Source of the DNA: an uncultured Clostridium sp.
GTDB lineage: Bacteria; Bacillota; Clostridia; TANB77; CAG-508
Length of the DNA: 17,403 nucleotides
Assembly (NCBI GenBank): GCA_900555085.1
Contig: USJU01000019.1
Coordinates: forward strand, 1 to 17,403
Reading direction: 5' to 3'
The notes under the pieces are model-generated. The model was not told the DNA's origin. It saw only the letters and a program-made list of their open reading frames with translations, and did no database searches. Below are positions 15,666 through 17,403 of the stretch, one piece after another. Each line of letters begins with the position of its first letter. Positions within the stretch are counted from its first letter, which is position 1. The position numbers and the translations under genes were made by a program.

Positions 15666-15695
15666 TTGTCTTTAAAGAATAACGATGATATTATG

Positions 15696-15724
15696 TTGAC
15701 TTGAACTTTGGAAAATGCTATAAT
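15696..15724 (+). promoter_or_regulatory. Strong sigma-A promoter with extended -10
   Basis: TTGACT (15696-15701), 17-bp spacer, TATAAT (15719-15724) preceded by TGC, an extended -10. This is the best promoter in the window by sequence. It starts transcription about 30 bases before the 68-codon gene. Confidence 0.87.
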
Positions 15725-15762
15725 GTATATGGAACCGTTGTCAAGCACAAAGGAGCAAAATT

Positions 15763-15969
15763 ATGGATACATTTGAAAAATTGGAACTCGAAAAACGTAA
15801 TATTGTACTTGCAAAACTTAAAAATGAAAAAGTAGATTTTTCATCTTTAAGAGAAGCAGCAAAAGAACATGCAGAAAAAACAGGAGCTGTTCTTAACTAT
15901 GAAGGTTCCGATTTGGAACTGTGGCGGAGTGTAACTAAATATTTTCGCCAAATGTTACATAGCAGATAG
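15763..15969 (+). CDS. Unrecognised 68-residue protein, paralogue of the 77-residue one
   Basis: 68 residues, mostly helical and charged (MDTFEKLELEKRNIVLAKLK...), with no membrane segment. It shares with the gene at 16721 the pattern I-V/L-L-K/R-L...DF..LRE.A......L.YE, at the same spacing, so the two are paralogues. Ribosome site AAAGGAG lies 7 bases before the ATG. It is a single-gene unit between a strong promoter and a strong terminator, a layout expected for a well-expressed small protein. Three of its five arginine codons are CGN, while its paralogue uses only AGA, a possible sign of different origin. Function unknown. Confidence 0.75.
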   Translation: MDTFEKLELEKRNIVLAKLKNEKVDFSSLREAAKEHAEKTGAVLNYEGSDLELWRSVTKYFRQMLHSR

Positions 15970-15999
15970 TCACCCAATTGGGTGACTATTTACTTTTTT
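15966..15999 (+). terminator. Terminator of the 68-codon gene
   Basis: A 10-bp perfect stem ATAGTCACCC/GGGTGACTAT (15966-15975 with 15980-15989), loop AATT, then TTACTTTTTT. The stop codon TAG lies inside the left arm. Confidence 0.9.
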
Positions 16000-16038
16000 A
16001 ATAAGTTATGTTTTAATAATTATGTAGGAGGAGAAAAT

Positions 16039-16698
16039 ATGATTAATGAAGATGTTGATATAGATATAATAAAACAATATTTACAAGCAGATCCAAGCTT
16101 GCTAACAGACATATATAATATGATGAAATATAGAGAATTAAGAACAGAACAAGTATATTATGCACATTTAGCTTATGAATATGATCATGTAGATATAATG
16201 AGACAAAGTAAAATTGTTCGTAATGCAGGAAATTTTGATAGATCTGGATGGACAGAAAAAAGTATAAAATTAGATAAAAACAGAAGAGCAACCCATAATA
16301 AAGCCTTGATTTCTTTTAATAGTATTTTAAGAACAGGAAAAATGTGTAAGTTACCTGAAATATATAATGGAAAAACTTTAACTAATGAAGAAATAGTTGA
16401 ATATTTAAGAGCAGAAAGAAGAGAAGAAATAACAGATTCTATGTTTGAATTTTTAAATATAATTGAAGATGGAGTAATAGAAAACGAAATATCAAGACAA
16501 AATTCAGATCTAAAAAAAATAAAAAGTGATATGAAGAATTTTAATAAGATGAATAATGTTTCAAAATCAATAATGAAAGACGAAAGTACAGAACGTGATG
16601 GAGGAATAGAATTTGATTTTTCAAATATATCTAATAATAGCCAAGAAATAGAATTTGACTTTTCATCTTTATTTGAAGATAAAAAAACAGAAGAATAA
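16039..16698 (+). CDS. Unrecognised 219-residue protein with IEFDFS repeat tail
   Basis: 219 residues from the ATG at 16039, chosen because AGGAGGAG lies just before it; an ATG at 15982 lies in the T-run of the preceding terminator and lacks a ribosome site. The N-terminal 150 residues are largely helical, with many Tyr, Arg and Glu (YRELRTEQVYYAHLAYEYDH). A Lys/Asn-rich linker follows (about 155-185). The C-terminus carries the six-residue motif IEFDFS twice, at 190-195 and 204-209, in an acidic context. Such repeated acidic-aromatic motifs often act as docking peptides, but that is inference. The gene is 22 bases upstream of the 77-codon gene and probably co-transcribed with it. No family recognised. 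Confidence 0.75.
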   Translation: MINEDVDIDIIKQYLQADPSLLTDIYNMMKYRELRTEQVYYAHLAYEYDHVDIMRQSKIVRNAGNFDRSGWTEKSIKLDKNRRATHNKALISFNSILRTGKMCKLPEIYNGKTLTNEEIVEYLRAERREEITDSMFEFLNIIEDGVIENEISRQNSDLKKIKSDMKNFNKMNNVSKSIMKDESTERDGGIEFDFSNISNNSQEIEFDFSSLFEDKKTEE

Positions 16699-16720
16699 AT
16701 TTACAAAGGAGAATAATAAT

Positions 16721-16954
16721 ATGGAAGAAAAAATTTCAATAGATATGTTAATTAATGAATATCAAAAATATATATTAAGCAGACTAATTAACAAAGATTA
16801 TGATTTTTGCAAATTAAGAGAAATAGCTGAAAAATTTAATGCAATGGATGATACATTAAAATACGAAGAAAATTTAACAGATTCTCAAGTTGCTCAAAAT
16901 ATAAAAGACTTTATAGATGAAAGAACAATTGGAAAGAAATTTAAAATAGAATAA
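16721..16954 (+). CDS. Unrecognised 77-residue protein, paralogue of the 68-residue one
   Basis: 77 residues starting MEEKISIDMLINEYQKYILS, helical and charged, with no signal or membrane segment. YDFCKLREIAEKFN followed by LKYEEN matches VDFSSLREAAKEHA followed by LNYEGS of the 68-residue protein. Ribosome site AAAGGAGA lies 8 bases before the ATG. Its stop is 56 bases before the sigG start. Any transcript through it must pass the hairpin that covers the sigG ribosome site. Function unknown. Confidence 0.75.
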   Translation: MEEKISIDMLINEYQKYILSRLINKDYDFCKLREIAEKFNAMDDTLKYEENLTDSQVAQNIKDFIDERTIGKKFKIE

Positions 16955-16959
16955 ACAAA

Positions 16960-17008
16960 TCTCTTTTGGAAATAATGATATTAACATTATTTTCAAAGGA
17001 GGTTTTTT
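16960..17008 (+). promoter_or_regulatory. Hairpin burying the sigG ribosome-binding site (or attenuator)
   Basis: 16961-16977 pairs with 16985-17001 over 17 consecutive base pairs (two are G-T), loop ATATTAA; 16960 and 17002 add a G-T pair. The right arm contains the whole Shine-Dalgarno sequence AAAGGAGG (16995-17002), and the left arm carries its complement CTCTTTT. Immediately after comes T6 (17003-17008), so the same structure could act as an intrinsic terminator. Either way it should limit SigG made from read-through transcripts. Confidence 0.72.
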
Positions 17009-17010
17009 GT

Positions 17011-17403
17011 TTGATAACAAAGGTAGAAATAAGTGGAGTTAATACTTCAGAATTACCAGTACTATCAAATGAAGAAAAGAAGATATTATTAGAAGAAATA
17101 AAAAAAGGAGATTTAGAAGCAAGAGAAAAATTTGTAAATGGTAATTTAAGATTAGTTTTAAGTGTAATTAAAAGATTTAAAAATAGAGGAGAAAATGCAG
17201 ATGATTTATTTCAAATAGGGTGTATAGGGCTCATAAAAGCTATAGATAATTTTGATTTAAATCAAAATGTACAATTCAGCACATATGCTGTACCTATGAT
17301 TATTGGAGAGATTAGGAGATATTTAAGAGACAATAATTCAATAAGAGTAAGTAGATCTATAAGAGATTTGGCATATAAAGCTTTAGCAGTTAAAGATAAA
17401 ATA
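17011..17403 (+). CDS. sigG: Forespore sigma factor SigG (partial, C-terminus beyond window)
   Basis: Late forespore-specific sigma factor; 131 residues are visible before the window ends. It opens with KVEISGVNTSELPVLSNEE, close to the SigG N-terminus that is known to bind anti-sigma factors. Region 2 follows with NGNLRLVLSVIKRF, DDLFQIGCIGLIKAIDNFD, FSTYAVPMIIGEIRRYLRDN, then SIRVSRSIRDLAYKA. The -10-recognising parts are intact. The start is TTG at 17011, 8 bases after AAAGGAGG; no ATG is available. The weak start codon and the hairpin over the ribosome site both point to low translation unless relieved. It is separated from sigE by about 2.1 kb and four genes. Confidence 0.96.
   Translation, partial: MITKVEISGVNTSELPVLSNEEKKILLEEIKKGDLEAREKFVNGNLRLVLSVIKRFKNRGENADDLFQIGCIGLIKAIDNFDLNQNVQFSTYAVPMIIGEIRRYLRDNNSIRVSRSIRDLAYKALAVKDKI

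Overview
The window is strongly AT-rich and reads as a chromosome segment of a Gram-positive, endospore-forming member of the Clostridia. This rests on the classic Firmicutes division and sporulation block (murA-divIB-ylxW-ylxX-sbp-ftsA-ftsZ-spoIIGA-sigE-...-sigG), strong AGGAGG ribosome sites, frequent TTG starts, AGA-dominated arginine codons and a SCIFF six-cysteine peptide gene, which is typical of Clostridia.

Left part (1-6378). A 5'-partial-window gene on the minus strand encodes a probable HExxH zinc metallopeptidase. Diverging from it is a 52-residue SCIFF ranthipeptide precursor (scfA) with its own promoter and terminator; no radical-SAM maturase lies next to it. Convergent to scfA is leuS (leucyl-tRNA synthetase), which has a short leader and no T-box. 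Divergent from leuS is a monocistronic topoisomerase III gene (topB). Between topB and murA lies an unlisted 51-codon minus-strand gene for a five-cysteine mini-protein, with an excellent sigma-A promoter.

Middle part (6379-13087). This is the division and cell-wall cluster: murA, divIB/ftsQ, two tandem DUF881 paralogues (ylxW, ylxX), sbp, then a gap with a promoter, ftsA, ftsZ and a strong terminator. The gap before ftsA carries four TTAC(A/G) motifs in exact 11-bp phase. On the other strand these are TGTAAT-N5 repeats, matching the WalR (YycF) box. Weaker copies of the same arrangement lie before scfA/metallopeptidase and before murA.

Right part (13088-17403). spoIIGA (processing protease) overlaps sigE, whose C-terminus is frameshifted by one extra base at 14738, destroying region 4.2. 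In Bacillus subtilis sigG follows sigE directly. Here about 2.1 kb intervene, with four small genes of unrecognised function: a protein built of two related helix-turn-helix-like halves, two paralogous small proteins of 68 and 77 residues, and between those two a 219-residue protein with a duplicated IEFDFS tail. An imperfect ~125-bp palindromic element also lies there. These genes have vegetative-type promoters and terminators of their own. sigG (partial at the window edge) starts with TTG, and its whole Shine-Dalgarno sequence is buried in a 17-bp hairpin, which suggests translational or attenuation control of the late forespore sigma factor.
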